A stretch of DNA of 64,000 nt from Psettodes erumei (GCA_016785225.1 JAFBJZ010000672.1:708501-772500), one strand, 5' to 3'; counted from the first letter of the stretch, positions 11,521 to 25,625 are shown. Program-made: numbers and translations. Notes: generated by a model from the letters alone, not told the origin.

Positions 11521-13064
11521 GTGGTTCGTGATTTACTAATATAAAGACGGCTCGCCCTCATTTTTATTCACACACAGACACACACCCACAGTATAAGACA
11601 GTTATTGGTTATATTTGCTTGTCTTCGGGGCACTTTACAGAAGCGCAGTGTTTTCTCCTGACTTCTGCAACAGTGATTCCCTCAGAGATAAGGAGGGAGG
11701 AAGGCAAGGGAAAAAAAGTTTAACTCTGACTTTTACAAACTGGGGAATGCACACGCAGTCCCTGCAGTCATCCCATGGGCTTATTGACTCTGGCTCCGGT
11801 GGATCGTCGTGTGATATTTGACAGCAGGGAAGCATGTCGATGAGTGTGTCTCTGAAGGTAACGGGTGTGTCTACATGCATCTCTCTGAATACTAAAGACA
11901 GTCTAATCACATATGTAAATGCACATACGCTCACAGTGGAGTATCCTGACAACTGTCGAGTGAAATACTATAAAAGCTTGTTCAGATATAACCTTCAAGA
12001 CTTCAGTAATCCTCGAAGCTTCTCGTCGAGCACCATCGTCGGGTCAGCTGTCCAATTCTTTGTTTCGTGACCAGTTGCCTGCAAAGCCGACTTTCCCATC
12101 AGCCTCAGCTACAGCGTTTATGGCTCATTAGCATCAGCACGCTAGCGAGAACTGTTGTAGACCCCGATGAGTGAAATGCTGCAGACACAGTGTCTTAGCA
12201 GCAAAGTACAGTGGATAATATCATCCACGAACAACCGCAGGGTCTAATTCAGAATGCACCAAAGAAAACACAGAGTATTTTGTCACAGAATTCTATCAGG
12301 CTGTGTATCGCTCTCATCTTATCAGGGAATCCATGCTGAGACAAGTAACGCAGATAAAGTTGGGGGGGTAAACAGACGATATTGAGATGGAGCGAGGTTT
12401 TTGCGCCTGAGCCGCACGCAGCTATCTCCAGCCGAGCGCCGCTCCTCAGTTACTATCTCGATTCAACGCTCTCAGCCTCGCCTAAGGGGTGGAAAAGCAG
12501 GAAAGCGGGGCAACTTAAAAATTTTACACAATTCATGGGGGGCGATGAGGAGGGATACAAAAAGACGCGTTCAGGAGGGGGTGAAGTAGGATCAGTGACA
12601 ACACGGATGACGACAACGCTGCTTTTATTTGTGGCAGTACCCGTTTCTTTCTGAATGAGGGGTAGAGGTTTCCAGGCTGTGATGGAACGAATGCCTGCAG
12701 AAGACAATAATTAGGCCCTGAAGATTTATCAGCCGGCAGCGCTCTGTTCCATTCATCTCCAACTCCTCCTCCAACAACTTTGATCTCTCTCCGCCTCTGG
12801 CTCCTATTTTATTGTTTTTTTTCCTTCCCATTTCTGGTTCTCGGACCTCGATCCTGCGTTTTTCACGCACAGTGTCCAACGTTTTCTGCACCGGTGGACA
12901 CATGAAACCGTGGAGAAAAGAAGAAATCTGCAGCGCTTTCATCCTTAGAGAAATTCTCATTATCTTAAACTATTCCTTTTTAAAACAAAGTTTGCCAACA
13001 TTTGCTAAAACACAAAATGCAGCAGAATCATTAGTTTTGAAGGTATTTTTTTTTCTACATTTTA

Positions 13065-13112
13065 AATGAATTAAAATGTTGGCCTGGAGATGGCGCTAGA
13101 TGAAAACTCAGG
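13065..13112 (+). repeat. fragment of a 'gcgctagatgaaaa' teleost repeat
   Basis: AATTAAAATGTTGGCCTG and TGGCGCTAGATGAAAACTCA match part of an old repeat recalled from many fish introns, usually 'aattaaaatgttgacctgatggtggcgctag'. Confidence 0.4.
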
Positions 13113-15572
13113 CCGTGCCGGTGCTGAAGGGTTTTAATGTGCTGACCTCGACTTGACCGGAGCCGCGCCGAGATAGGAGAGCTGCAGGTAAAAGCTGCAG
13201 AGGCTCGAAATAACAATCAATCTGCTCAAGCTCCGATTGATTTGTTTGTTCTTGTAAATTAGCATATTTGATTAACAGTGACGCACAAAGCCTGAAGAGT
13301 CCTTGTGGGGGGTGTGCAAAAGCATCTCCCATCGTCATCATGCAAAGTCGTGTCAGTTTGTTGTGATTTGTGGTAAAATTATCACATTTTTCACCAAGTT
13401 AGGATCATCCGCGTCCCGCTGGACAGCCCCCCCCGGGGCTGCAGTACATGCTTGACACGCGTGACGCCGGCGGCTTCTCTTCGCCTGCCGATACGTGACG
13501 GATGGATGGATTTCACGCCGTCCACAGCAACGGCTCTGCCCCCAAACTGTGCAGGCGCTGTGAGCAACCGGCAGGATGCGTCTCGACAACAGACACGAGA
13601 ATCTTTTTCCTTTCTCTGTGAACTTTCGCACAGATGGGAAAAAAAAAAATCAATAAGCTGCTATAAAAAAACAAGTCTGTGGGAGTCTGAGAATGTGTTA
13701 GCATGCTAAGGCGGGTCGCGGTTGAAATGGAGCAAATGGTGTTTTTTGTGTGTCTGACAAATACGAAACAATATTTAACGCAGTGTTGCATTACACGTGA
13801 TGAACTCTGGTGAAAGGCGAAGCGGTGCGACACACGGCATCTGTCGTACGTTTAAATCAGTCTCGTGGTTGGCGGTAACACAAATACACGTCGACACCTC
13901 AGGGCCGGGACGTGGCCTCTGTCCGTCCACAGCAGCGACTCGCTCTCCTCGTCCACGTCTGTCAGGTCCCGTCAGCGTCAGCGCTGGTGTCGTGTCTGGC
14001 TGCCGGGTCAGTCCGTCCGCTCCTGTGAGATTGTGTTATGGTGGCACCAGTGAATTTTCCTTTCAGACTCGAGACTTTGTTCAGACGCGATGCGTTCTCG
14101 GACCCGTAAAGTTGCACGGCGCCGGCTTCGGGCTCTCGCAGGTCACAGTCACCACGAAAAGAAAGAGTTCTTCTCTCCTTTTTAGTTTTGGTCCTCGCCG
14201 TGCAGCCGCTGTGTCGGGATTCGATGTGATAGGCCGGACAGTCCTGTCTCGTTTCATCCCCCTCCTTCTCTTTTTGGCTCCGTCCCAGGAGATGCTGTGG
14301 CCCGAGCTCACATCCTGACACATCCGCTTCTCTCTTCACCCTTCATCAGCCAATTTTTTTTTTTCCCAGGCTTTATTTTGATTCGCCTGAAGCCAGTGTC
14401 GTTTTTGTCTCCCTCTTCATCTTTCCATGACTTCGCTTCTTTGTGTTGCTCAGCAGAAATCTCTCTGTCAATATTTTTTTCCATCCTCTGTCTCTTCCTG
14501 CCACAGATTCCATGAATAAAACTGAGACCCAGCACGTCTTCATTGACCAGTGTCACCGTGACTGTCTGTTTTCACCTGCCTGGTGAAAGGTGATATTATT
14601 CGTGTTAGACGTGACAGGAAACGAGGTGGTCAGACATCACAGCGGACTCATGAGGGCGTGATTGTAATGTCTCCCTGGCATCCTAAACAAGAAGAGAAAA
14701 GCAAACATGCTGTTCTTTTATTGGTGATTTGATTTATAAAGTTCCTTGCAGAAATAGTTTTTATCCTCCTGCTCTTTGTATCCGTCTTACATCACCGCAT
14801 TCTTCTTTATGGTTTTAATAATTTCTACTTCCTCCGAGCCGTTAATAAGAGAGGCATATAATGATTTTCTTTTTTTAAAGACCCCGGACAAATTAACTCT
14901 ACAGTGGCAACATGATTGAGCGCTGCCTTCTACTCCAGCTACAGTCGACGCACCGCGTGGTGAACCGAGACAATCGACGCTTTTTTGGTTTTCGTGTTCG
15001 TGATTCCCGCGTCACTCCGAGGGCCGAGTGAGAATGTGAGAGCTCAGATCCGATTGTTTTCAAACGTAACCTGAGTAAAAAGGTTTTCTCTCTCTGACAG
15101 ATGCATCGATGCCCAACGTTTGTCGCAACTACATATGCAACACGCATCAAACCCGCGGGGATGAGGGACGAGACACAGAGCGTAGCCCGTGGAGGAGGAC
15201 ACCGCGCACGGTCGTCTTCTTAAAGAGCATCGGGATGCAAAGTTCTGCTCCGGACGGCCGCTGTAAAGTTCACCTGAGAGAGGCGACGCGGGGAAAAGGT
15301 CCATGGACTGAACCAGTAAGACAGATCATTTATTATTTTGTGTCACGTGCTGCTTTTTTTTTTGTGCTTGTCTGCCGTAGCCTTCTCCACTGGCCTGTGG
15401 CTGTTTCTGGGTTGGGGGGTGGGGTTGTTGTAGCAGTGTCATGAGGGCAGCAGGTGGTTTTGCAGGTTGGCCAAAGATCTGGACTGTGTAGCTCCGGAGG
15501 CAGAAGTACCTGCAGAGTAACATGCATTCATGGGATATGAATGAGTGCATGTGGAGAGGAGGAGAGAGGAGC

Positions 15573-15607
15573 TCAGTGCATCATGGGAAGTCCCCCCAGT
15601 AGCCTGC
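15573..15607 (+). repeat. fragment of a teleost repeat (GTGCATCATGGGAAGTCC)
   Basis: CAGTGCATCATGGGAAGTCC followed by CCCCAGTAGCCTG matches the start of a repeat I remember as common in percomorph introns. Only about 35 bases remain. Confidence 0.4.
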
Positions 15608-17224
15608 TGAAGTATACCGGTGTCTTAAGGCCCATATCATTTCAGTTCATATTGTAATTTTGTAATAGTCAGCCCGGAGCCTTTGGGCCACCAGGGCAGT
15701 TCGCCCCCTCTGAGGAATTTGGCACCGAAATAATACGAGCGCAGGCAGGATATTGGGCCGGGATCGCTAATATCCCGAGAACTCCTTTTATCGCCCGTCA
15801 GAGTGGGAGCAGCAGAGAAACAACCCTGTCAGCTGCTGATCATCCGCCCCCGGTGATTTTTTTTTTTTTGCCGTGCAGCCCTCCGCCATCACGCTGATTA
15901 ATCACACACCTGCAGGGGTAGCTCGGTATTGCTTCTGTAAGCCCCCGTGCAGGCGGAGAGCTGCGGTGCCCGCAGGCCGCGCTCTTTCTTTCCTTGGCCC
16001 AACAATAGCTGTAGCTCACGCCTCGCTCCATCAGCGGTGCGTTACGGGCCCCGGGCTCGTCCCTCCATCTTCCAAACTTTCATTATACGACAGTTTCGCG
16101 GCGTCTTAAAAGATATCGCCCTTCGTCTCCCCGTGTTCCCCTCCTTTCCTTATTCCATTTAACTTATTTTTTTCCGGTGGAAACACAAAAAAATGAATAG
16201 AGATGCTGTTTTTCTCTCTCTCGAGTAAAAAGGAAGTTGGTGTGGGCTAAAGCAGTGCCGCCTTGATCCGGTGAGTCTAGTGTGCCGAAGCATCCACTTT
16301 AAATCTCGGCGTTCACATTCAACGTGCACTAACAGAGCACAGAGAATATCATTTTGCGTGACGATGCCGGACCGCGGTAAAAAGAAAAAGAGGCGAGCGG
16401 GTTTTCGCCGGAGGATCAAAATAACTGTTTAAAATTTTAATTGAATTCAGGGTGCCCTCAAAAACAATTACGCCGCGTCTCAACGCAGAGAGCTCACACC
16501 GACCGCTCGTCTGACGGCTAATGAAATGAAGAAGGACAAATGTGCAACCGCTGCCCAGTAATTACTTTCCCTTTTGAAACCTCCAGTTAGGAAGGAAGCC
16601 AATCTGGCAGATACAGTCTCCTGGCTCATATCGGCCGATCTTATTATTTCTGTCTTCGCCGCGGTCCATTACAGTTAAACCTGGAGAAATCCAGAGAGCG
16701 ACAGTAGAGGAAAAAACAACAACAACACTGCACCTCCTGATGGAATCCAGCGCGGTTTGAAATTGCTATTGACTCTGCATCGACGTCGGTGTATCTGCGT
16801 ATGGACATCAGTCAGAAGTGATTTAAGAATTCGTTCTTCAGGTAAACGTTCAGGGTCGTGAGCGTTTTACAGTCGCGGGGCCCGCTCGCCGAAAACGCCG
16901 AGAAAATGAGCGATGGGTCTGTATATTTGTTGGTCTTATTATCAGCGGTGATTCATTAGAGCAATTAAGAGGTAATTGGAGCTGCTGGAGGACACCCACC
17001 TTTGTGTGAGCTCGTCTGCCTGTTTCCTGTGGTTTTGGCCTTTGTGATGAATCCGACTTAATTTGTCTCCGTCCTGTTTCTATATTGTACCGTCCTGTAC
17101 GTGAGAGATGAAATTAATCTTTTCTCCTAACCTTGGTTTTGGAGAGTAATAAGCACGCTGCGGTGTGACCTGGCAGGAGTCATCAGTGCAGACACTGTGA
17201 GATGGTGACATTTTTTTTTTCGCA

Positions 17225-17226
<2 letters not shown>

Positions 17227-17269
<43 letters not shown>
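17227..17269. repeat. (GT)n microsatellite, 43 bp
   Basis: A pure GT run. Confidence 0.98.
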
Positions 17270-17270
<1 letters not shown>

Positions 17271-17549
17271 TAACTTGTGTCTTTCAGCGTGAGTTTGTCG
17301 TAAGAAAGAACGACGGTCACGCTGGATTGTCTGTTGTGTGAAACCTTAGGACGTGTTCGCAGCTATCGTCCCACGAGGTCACTGCCACCCCCTGCTCCAT
17401 CTGTCACACACGGTCAGGAACACACACACACACGCACACAAAAACACAAACACAAACACAGGTACACACACACAGACCACCGTCTGACACCTGACATCAG
17501 ACATCTGTACAGAAGAGTGAAAACCATTCTGCCGCTGGCAGCAGGTGAA

Positions 17550-17551
<2 letters not shown>

Positions 17552-17626
<75 letters not shown>
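17552..17626. repeat. (GT)n microsatellite, 75 bp
   Basis: The longest pure dinucleotide array in the window. A shorter, interrupted CA-rich stretch lies about 90 bases upstream, at 17418-17476. Confidence 0.98.
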
Positions 17627-17627
<1 letters not shown>

Positions 17628-17784
17628 TGCACATGATCATATTTTTAAAACATGAAGTAGAGATGATGAAAGCAGAGCATTTTGTCCAATCGGACAACAG
17701 AGTCACGTTTCACTGGACCTGCACACTGAAGGTTTGCAGGTACAACGCTCACCTTGCTCTCCAGCTTAGCTCTGGGGGTTAGCA

Positions 17785-17985
17785 CGAATGTTAGCATGCT
17801 AACTTGGATTAGATTAGTAAAAATCCCAATTTCCCACTTTGAGAATAACTTCATGCGACTCATTTGATGTATCATGAAGGGGTCAGGAGCTCAGTGCCGA
17901 CATCCAGCCCCCGATGCTAAACTCTGCAAACTGGCGCTGGACAAAAAGTATTGACAGGTAAATTAAAATGCCGACCAGGAGTCTT
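17785..17985 (+). repeat. degraded teleost repeat with TTAGCATGCTAA
   Basis: It contains GAATGTTAGCATGCTAAC and later AAAGTATTGACAGGTAAATT and AAAATGCCGACCAG. This order matches an old repeat that usually reads 'gttagcatgctaa ... aaagtattggacaaattaaaattttgacc'. Confidence 0.42.
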
Positions 17986-19239
17986 CCTCTGGAAACCATG
18001 ATTTTTTTGGGGGGTGGGGGGAGAACAGCCTGTCAGGTAGATATTCAGACATTTCACTGAATGAGTAAAACTCTGGCAGCCGCCAGAGGAGAAATGAAAG
18101 GATCATCATTTCCCGTGTCGTCCCTGTCCTCGTCTCCCCGAGGGACCTGAGTGTCTGCGCAAATGTCACGGCGATCCCTCCAGGAGCAGCGAGCAGAGTG
18201 CGGTTATTTCAGCAAATAAGTAAATACAAGTCCCGGCTTCAATGTTGAGTCACTTTAGAGTCAGATTTAATGCGAGTTGCATCTGTTTTTCTGGAGTGAG
18301 TTTCCATATTTTAGTTTTAAATACCAGCGATATCAGGTAGATACACTCCCCCGCAGGCTGTGTCTCCATCACTTTCCGTTAACAGGTGACAAGTGAAATA
18401 CCAATTACGAGTTTGCCGAAATAAACACGCGCTCGGGCGCAGATGTTCTTTCCTACTTCCTGCTCGATAGAAATGTATTACGGAGAAGATGTGAACCATC
18501 GCGGTTTTATTAAAGAGCCAGGAAGCCAGATGAACGCTGCCCTGATAAAGATTTGACGATTTCGAAGGCCGCGTGCGTATAAACTGCACGCACAACACAT
18601 AAAAGCAGGATGCATGTGCAGTATTTTCATGTGTGTGTGTGGGTGGGTGTGTGTGTGCGCATGAACAGAAAGCAGAAGGCGCATTTATTTCACACCAGAT
18701 GGAAAAGCGAAACGGAGACGGTGTCAGCCCACTCTGTCTTTGTGTATTTTTGTGCACGCGTGCGAAGTGGACGTTTACAGTGGACGTGTTGATGCAGCAG
18801 CGTGTGTGAAGTTACACCTCGGAGGTGTGCGTCAGTGTGTAGATGTGTGCCCGCGGTTAACGGCCACGGGGGGATTGTGCGGGCATGTCACGTACGGCCG
18901 GGGCAATATGAGTGTTTATATTACAGCTATTAATCACACACACGAGCCGTCCAGCGTTGGTTCTTTTTGTCATCTCGCTCTTCATTTCTCTTCCTCCAAG
19001 CGACTTTAAAACACACAATCAGCCCCTGTCGCATAATCCTACGTGTGTGTGTGTGTGTGTCCAACCAACCAAAGGTCAGTTCTCGTTTAACAATTTTTTT
19101 TTATTTTAAAGCTTAAAATGAGACGAGAAGCAGGAAGAACAAGCGGCGTAAATGACAAGGGGAGGGAATCGAAAGACTAAGAAATCATATTTTACTCTGA
19201 GTTCTACGGTCAGACCTGCGGGGAAATTCCTGAAATTTC

Positions 19240-19420
19240 CCACACAGTTGCACTTTGAGTGCTAACATGCTAATTTTTTTTAACAGGTACAATGATGGGA
19301 ATATGATTAACTCTGCAGGTGTTTGACCTGATGATGGTGCCATGATGGAAAGTCAGAGGATCATCAAAAAAAAAATCAAATTCAACTCAAAAGTTGTTGA
19401 AATATTTCAGCGAAGATGGA
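19240..19420 (+). repeat. degraded teleost repeat, second copy
   Basis: GCACTTTGAGTGCTAACATG is followed by ACAATGATGGGAATATGATT, CTGCAGGTGTTTGACCTGAT and GAAAGTCAGAGGATCATCAA, then TTGTTGAAATATTTCAG. It belongs to the same family as the fragments at 13.07 and 17.8 kb. Confidence 0.5.
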
Positions 19421-22159
19421 AAGAACATTGATCTTTGACACCAGAACCTGCTGTTTGTTTCCCATTTCTTCCAGACCGAGTCATTATCTTTAAATAATTT
19501 AGTTATTTATTGACTGTTTCCTTTATCGAGGGAAAGGACATGATGCCTTCCCACAATTCCTTGAGGCACCAACACTTATCGATTCATTACGTAGCCTCTT
19601 AGCCACCTTTTTGGGCCACGGTCGTCGGGTCTTCAGGTCCAGGCCGGACTTTGACCCGCAGCTGACGGTACCGGGCGTAGACCGCCGCTCATTTGCTTGT
19701 GGCGCAGTTGTGCTCGTGTCCTCTCTGTGTTTTATAGCCGTGCGTTAGCTTCACTAATCTTCCCGCTCAGAATGCAAATCCAACCAAAATGAGAAGCCCC
19801 CCTTCCAAAAGCTACTTTACTGCTCTGACTAAACTGGGATGAATTTCAAGTGGGAAATCTGAAATCCTGCATTATTCTGGATGAGCAAAGGACCATGTCA
19901 ACATGAGGATAATGTCAGGAAGAGAACCTCCGCTGATGTGCGACTAATGCAGAACAGGACCGTGGAGAGAAAAGGAGGCCGTGAGACACGGGGTAATTTG
20001 AAGCCTCGCTAAAAGCCGTCGCGTTCCCAGAGTGCTTCACGGCTTTTACGCCACGAATCGTGGAAATATTAGAGCTGCTTAACAATGGCACAATGACAGC
20101 GTGTCAGAGAGCGGTTTAATGGGCTATTGTTTGCTACCACAAAGGAAGTAACGGCGAAGACCGAACAACGATAATCCTGGTTCCCTTTTTCTTTTTGACG
20201 CCGGCGGAAACTTCAGCCAGACGCCAGCGTTTGGAGCAGATCAGGCCGACGATGATCCCCGCGTCATTGTGCAGCTTTTTGTAATGATAACCACGTTAGT
20301 TATTTATACAGCGGGTTGTTTTGTGACAGAACTCATTTTAAGGATGATGGTCGACTGACTGCACCAAATGTTTTGACGTGTAAAAAAAAAAAAAAAAAAC
20401 AAAAACCCGATGAAGACGACACCTCGACGGCAGCCGACGAAACTCCACAGACAAACAAAACCCTGGTTAAACAGCAACAAAACCAGAAATGGCCGCTCCT
20501 CGTGTCACCGTGGCTGTGAAGCTCCTTCGCAGAGCTTGTTTCTTTGAGCTCGGCGTCTCGTCCGACGAAGCCGCCACCTTCCCGACATGAAACGCGAGGG
20601 GGGGTGGGAGAGTAAGCGAATCATCCTGAATTCAGTTTGAAGCGTGACGTCAGTGGGAGGACGACTCGGGGAAACCTGGGCTCCGCAGCAGGACGGCAGG
20701 AACGGAGACGTTTGGGAAGCGGCGCAGAGGAGACGAAGAGGCCGCGAGAAACGATTGACAATGGAAACTGCGGTCCAGACGTCCATGTGTCCCCCCCCGC
20801 GCGGGATGAACTGCAGTAACCCCGGTGATCCTCCTCTCCTGCGGCGCCACCGTCGGGTCAAAATCAAAAGTTTAATACCTGCAAATATTGGACATTTTTC
20901 CATCAGAAGACATAAAGAGACAAACAGTAGGAGACAGGTGCCTGTCTGTCCCTCTGCATTAAGACATGCAGAAGGACTGCAGTGTCTTTAAGTGAGCGTG
21001 ATTATGATGAAAAAGCATATCGCAGCACATGATTGAATAGCTAATATGTTTGCCAAACACACTGCTGCATTATTCAACAGGCAAATGTTGAACAACTCTC
21101 ACACACACACACACACTCACACATTAATCCAAGTGAAACACACACAGAGTAATTCACAGTGAACCATCTCCAGAAATACATATAAAACAGTTTTTATGAA
21201 AAATTAACACCTGCGTCAGAAAAACGACGACATTTAAAGTGCACGACGTTTCCCACAGCGCGCCGCGTGCTCCCACTGAACCTGTCTCACATTAAATTAA
21301 TACATTAAATTAGACATTAAATTAATTCATTGTACACACACGTGAACTGTCACAGCAAGTTTTATAGGGAACATAATCTGCGGCTGCATCTGGTCCGGAC
21401 ACGACGTATGTTTTGAATTAATGAAGCGAGGCGGATTTATTCACGGCGGCCGAGTTGCCGGCTGCTCGTCGGCAGGTTAGTGAGGTGGCTCCGGGTTTGA
21501 TCCTGGGGGTTTGAGGGTCACGATGGCGGCCAGTTATGTCAGAAGCATTGCGTTGCACATTAATTTGTTCACCGATATCGTCCCGTAAACAGGGACTGAT
21601 TGAATCTTATGAGATATGAAAGTTAATTAATCCCGCTTGGCGCTTTGAAAGATGTTTTTTATATTTATTTTTCTGTAACCGCCGGGGTCGCAGCTGAAAT
21701 AAATAAGGCTAAAATTGTCCAACGCACCGTATAACAGTACATCTCAGCAACATGTTGATTTAATAGAACGCACCAATTTAATTAAAGCCAGATTGGCTCG
21801 AGGCCCGACGATGGGGCAGCGATATTATAAACCTCATTTTTTTAAACAGTCGTCCTTCCTGCATTTGGCAGCTGCAGCTGTTGTGTTTAATTTCTTCATA
21901 TTGGTCCAATGTTATAGTTTAGCAAAAATTGGTAGTTAACGTTTTTTCTAACGAGCGTCCGTATGTGAACAGGCGGCAGGTTCTCCTCCAACAACATATT
22001 TGCCGTTGCGCGTTAGGCGTTGAGAAAACGAGCGTCGAGAACGATCGGCTGCTAAAACGCAGAGACTCCTCCACATAAGTGCATCTTCAAAGGAGCTCGC
22101 TCAAGTTGGACTCCATTAATTCACTGTGTTAACAAGTGAGCATCAGAAATCCCAGTAAA

Positions 22160-22182
22160 ACACACACACACACACACACACA
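22160..22182. repeat. (CA)n microsatellite
   Basis: A pure CA run. Confidence 0.95.
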
Positions 22183-22469
22183 CGCTTAAACCTACACTCC
22201 CGTAAGCACTCGTCGTCGTACAAACAAACACACACCGTGCGTTGTTGTGGTTCCTGTGAGACCGCCGCCGACTTATCGCACCCTTTACGTAACGTCTCCT
22301 CGTCTTCCTCCTCTCGTTCCGTTTTCCCAGGACTTTTACCCCCCCCGCCCCCTTTTATTTCCTCCACCTCCCTAATCCCTCTCTTCCGCAGCCGCTCGGA
22401 TCAGATATTTATTATCTGCGGACCCAAAAGGATCTGCCTACAAGGTCTGACAAGGAAGAGAGCGGGGTT

Positions 22470-22501
22470 ATGGGTGGGGGTGGGGTGGTGGTGGTGGGGG
22501 G
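22470..22501 (+). other. G-rich tract with G-quadruplex potential
   Basis: Runs of three to six G separated by single T occur at least five times in about 30 bases. Confidence 0.6.
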
Positions 22502-23639
22502 CTAAATTAGATTTGGGCAGGTATTATCTGTTTCTAAGACGTATGGATGTCCAAGGACATCGCCAGCAGGGTAAACAATGGCCCACAGAAGGCAGCTGGA
22601 TAAATAAAACAAACACAACAAATGAAGCACCATGATGATTGTGGACACTGTGAGAAATGAGATCTGAGATGGGGGGGGGCGTTGTTAATGATACCAGTGC
22701 ATTAGGAGACATTACATTTGTTTGTTTGTGTGCGTTTTGTCAGCTTTGGCTTTTCCCGTCACCGCTGTGCATCAAAATAATGTTTGCATTTTTCTTTTCG
22801 CTCAGACACATATTTGTAGTTTATTTAAATTCGTCTGTAAGTAGCAGAAACGGCGAAGGGTCGCCTCCTCCCTTTGATGCAGGGCGACGGCCTTCGCCAT
22901 CGGAGCGGCCGGTTCGCGGTTTGTTTAATCGTCTACTGAAGGAATGAGTGGGCGGAGCTTTAGCGGCGATATGGTCGGTTAACTGTAACGACATTAGTCA
23001 AACCTCGCTGATGTGCGTCGACCCCTTTCCCCAACCGCGCACCAACACCGACAAACACCGTCTGAGGTTGTTTGGCTTTTTCTGTGTTTGTTTGTCTTCT
23101 GGCCAAATAGTTTCCGTTTATCTTTTATCTCGACTTTCCCCTGAAATAAAGGTTAACAGGCCGAACCCCCCCTGCATTAAAAAAAAAAGATGTCTGCAGT
23201 TTGATGTGCTGAAGTAGCCTGTAGACTCGTATCAAAGCGGGAGATAGTTCATGGGATTTCTAGTTAAAGAGGAAAAAGATGCGGCTCTTTTGGGTGAAGC
23301 AGCTTTTTAAACGTTTCGGCTGCTCTCTGCACAGGTGAGCCGCCGAAACGCCGCGTTAATCACACACGAAGACAAGGACGCGCCGAGCAGTTTGCTTTTA
23401 ATGGGCGGTTTGTACCCTGCTGAAAAACAAATAAAATCCAGATACCGGCTGGAGCGCTGTGGTGGAGTATTAAAAGAAGCTAAACTTCAGGTCACCCTGC
23501 GACTCGTTTACGTGACGTCGCCTGAACGCCCAAATGCAAAACGAGCATGGAAATGGTGGCAGAGCAAAAATATTCATTCTTTGTTGTCCACGTGTTGAGA
23601 TAGATTTACTTTTTGCGTGCGTATCGTACGGGGAGCTCA

Positions 23640-23780
23640 GTGAAGGAATGGAGAAAAAAAAAAAAAGCAGGGAGGACGAGCAAACGAGAGAGACGAACGC
23701 CAGGGACAACAAAGACGGACAAAGAGACGGAGACGGATGCGGAAAATGTGTGGAGAGAAAGAAAGGACAAAAGATGAAAG

Positions 23781-23821
<41 letters not shown>
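23640..23821 (+). repeat. purine-rich tract ending in (GA)n
   Basis: About 180 bases are purine-rich on the plus strand and end in a pure (GA)n array at 23783-23821. The RERERE and SLSLSL frames come from this tract. Confidence 0.9.
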
Positions 23822-23823
<2 letters not shown>

Positions 23824-23951
23824 GTGCAGGAACGAAGCGGCCGTCTCGGCGCCGACGTGACCGCCGTGCGAATGATCTGCGCTGGAACGGACCCCGCGCT
23901 TCGCCGAACATCCCTCCGTCTCTGATGTGTTGGCGGCAGCTGCCTGGCCTG

Positions 23952-23954
<3 letters not shown>

Positions 23955-23984
<30 letters not shown>
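23955..23984. repeat. (CA)n microsatellite
   Basis: A pure CA run. Confidence 0.97.
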
Positions 23985-23987
<3 letters not shown>

Positions 23988-24177
23988 TGAACTGAGTCCA
24001 GCCCTCCTCAGCGTCTGTAAGGCGACATGTTTACTGGCGAGCTGTGATGTGGACGAGCTGTATGCGCCGCGTGTAGCTCGGCCCTTTATGTCCGGCCTGC
24101 TGGGTTGAAGAGGTTTCCTTTCCTGCTGCCGCTTACCCAGCGATTTCTTTTCCTGGCGGACACTTTATAGTATTTAG

Positions 24178-24208
24178 AGAAGAAGAAGAAGAAGAAGAAG
24201 AAGAAGAG
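24178..24208. repeat. (AAG)n microsatellite
   Basis: Ten copies of AAG/AGA. Confidence 0.97.
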
Positions 24209-25234
24209 GGAAGCTGCAGCTGAGGGGGGGCCAAGGAAAGTGGAAAGGAAAAAAACAACAACAACAAAACAGTGGGAGGAGAAAGAAATGGAGGGATTCC
24301 TGGGGGCCGAGTCGCTCATCACGGAGCCCGGCTGGGACCGGAGTTAGAAATTCCACTTCGGCGAGACATCTGCTTTCATTTGGACCCCATCAATGTCTCC
24401 TTCGATATCCATTACCACCAATGACGCGGGGAACAGCGAGGAGAGGCCGGGGATCAATGGTCTTATTAGAGAAGAGCGTCAGAAACGCGACGGGCTCCGA
24501 GAGGGGAAATCCGTAAAAGTCGCCGACGAAAGATGCTTCAGATCCGCTCGATAATTGACTCGCCACGTTACTGGAAGCCGGCGATGAGGGAGAGGACAGT
24601 TAGGGCAATTTAGTCGACTCGCCGCTTTCTCGTTTTCCCCCCCGCTCGCCGTTTTGCGTTTCGAGAAACACGGAGGAGGAACGTCCGCCGAGGATTTGTG
24701 GCCCTTATTAAGGCGCCCAGCAGTCAAACTGAGTTTGTCCTCGTCCGCCCGCCGAGGCGCGTCCAAACGAGACGGCCAAGACGTGGTCTGGACAGACAAA
24801 GCGTGAGCTGAAACTCTTTATAACGCTCAGTTGAGATCGGGCTGCTCAGTCGTCTGCCGGTTCGCTCTGGTATTTTACAAAGATCGATTGTCGAGGATTT
24901 AAGGAGTCGGGAGGAGAGAATGGAAGTTCTGCTGCAGCTGCTGCGTCCCAGAAACAAAATCTGACGAAAGGAAGTAGTGAAGTATTTTATCATTATCATC
25001 GGCATCATCAATATTATTAACGTTTCCTGATGAACGCAGCACAAACATGGCTGCTCCATTAAAAAAAAACCCATAAAAACAAAACATTTCGGTGGAGAAC
25101 GTCGCTCCGCCGAGCGCCGTCCATCGATCGCCTCGCTGTATATTTAAGCCACGCCGGATCAATGAGGGAGATTTAGATGGGCTTGTGTTTTATGGTGAAA
25201 ACATGTGGTCGGCGTGTGCTGGAGCGTGTCACCA

Positions 25235-25268
<34 letters not shown>
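25235..25268. repeat. (CA)n microsatellite
   Basis: A pure CA run, the first of three CA arrays between 25.2 and 25.9 kb. Confidence 0.97.
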
Positions 25269-25269
<1 letters not shown>

Positions 25270-25416
25270 CAACCTGTCAGGCCCCTATTCACATTGTGCG
25301 ATGGTTGTCATCTTCATGTTACACATGAGCACACGGCCATTTTCAATCTGTTACGTGAATTGTGAAGGCAGCTCCCATGGTTCCTTTATGTGGTGTAGAA
25401 CCTCCCCCCCCCCCCA

Positions 25417-25420
<4 letters not shown>

Positions 25421-25453
<33 letters not shown>
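25421..25453. repeat. (CA)n microsatellite after a C13 run
   Basis: A poly-C run at about 25403-25415 leads into the CA run. Confidence 0.97.
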
Positions 25454-25455
<2 letters not shown>

Positions 25456-25579
25456 ATACTCATTATTATCTGTCCACATCTGGCAGTGATCACTCCCCTT
25501 ATTTCACCATTACCTGCACATACATACACAAAGGGAACGTGCTGTGCATCCTACCTGGAGTTAAGGTGCATGTTGACTT

Positions 25580-25625
25580 GCCCCACCCACACCCACCCAC
25601 CCACCCGCCTGCCTGCCTGCCTGCC
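25580..25625. repeat. compound (CCCA)n(CTGC)n repeat
   Basis: Imperfect CCCA units change to four CTGC units and back to CCCAC. Confidence 0.9.

Larger units (their letters stand above)
9096..17226. other. intergenic or intronic, no supported exon
   Basis: The stretch contains pyrimidine tracts, small repeat fragments and several GC-rich unique segments. One acceptor-like site at about 10709 opens a frame (MNPSEIVEVISPSAWRLNQK) with no good donor. I cannot support any gene here. Confidence 0.55.

Noticed and set aside
11111..11539. 142-codon Ser/Leu/Pro frame with two overlapping partners
   Set aside because: Pyrimidine tract composition explains it; no splice sites or domains.
17334..17706. 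Long CVCV and HTHT open frames on both strands
   Set aside because: They are translations of the (GT)n array; the same holds for the frames at 2.2, 3.8, 23.9, 25.2, 30.9, 37.5, 59.3 and 62.1 kb.
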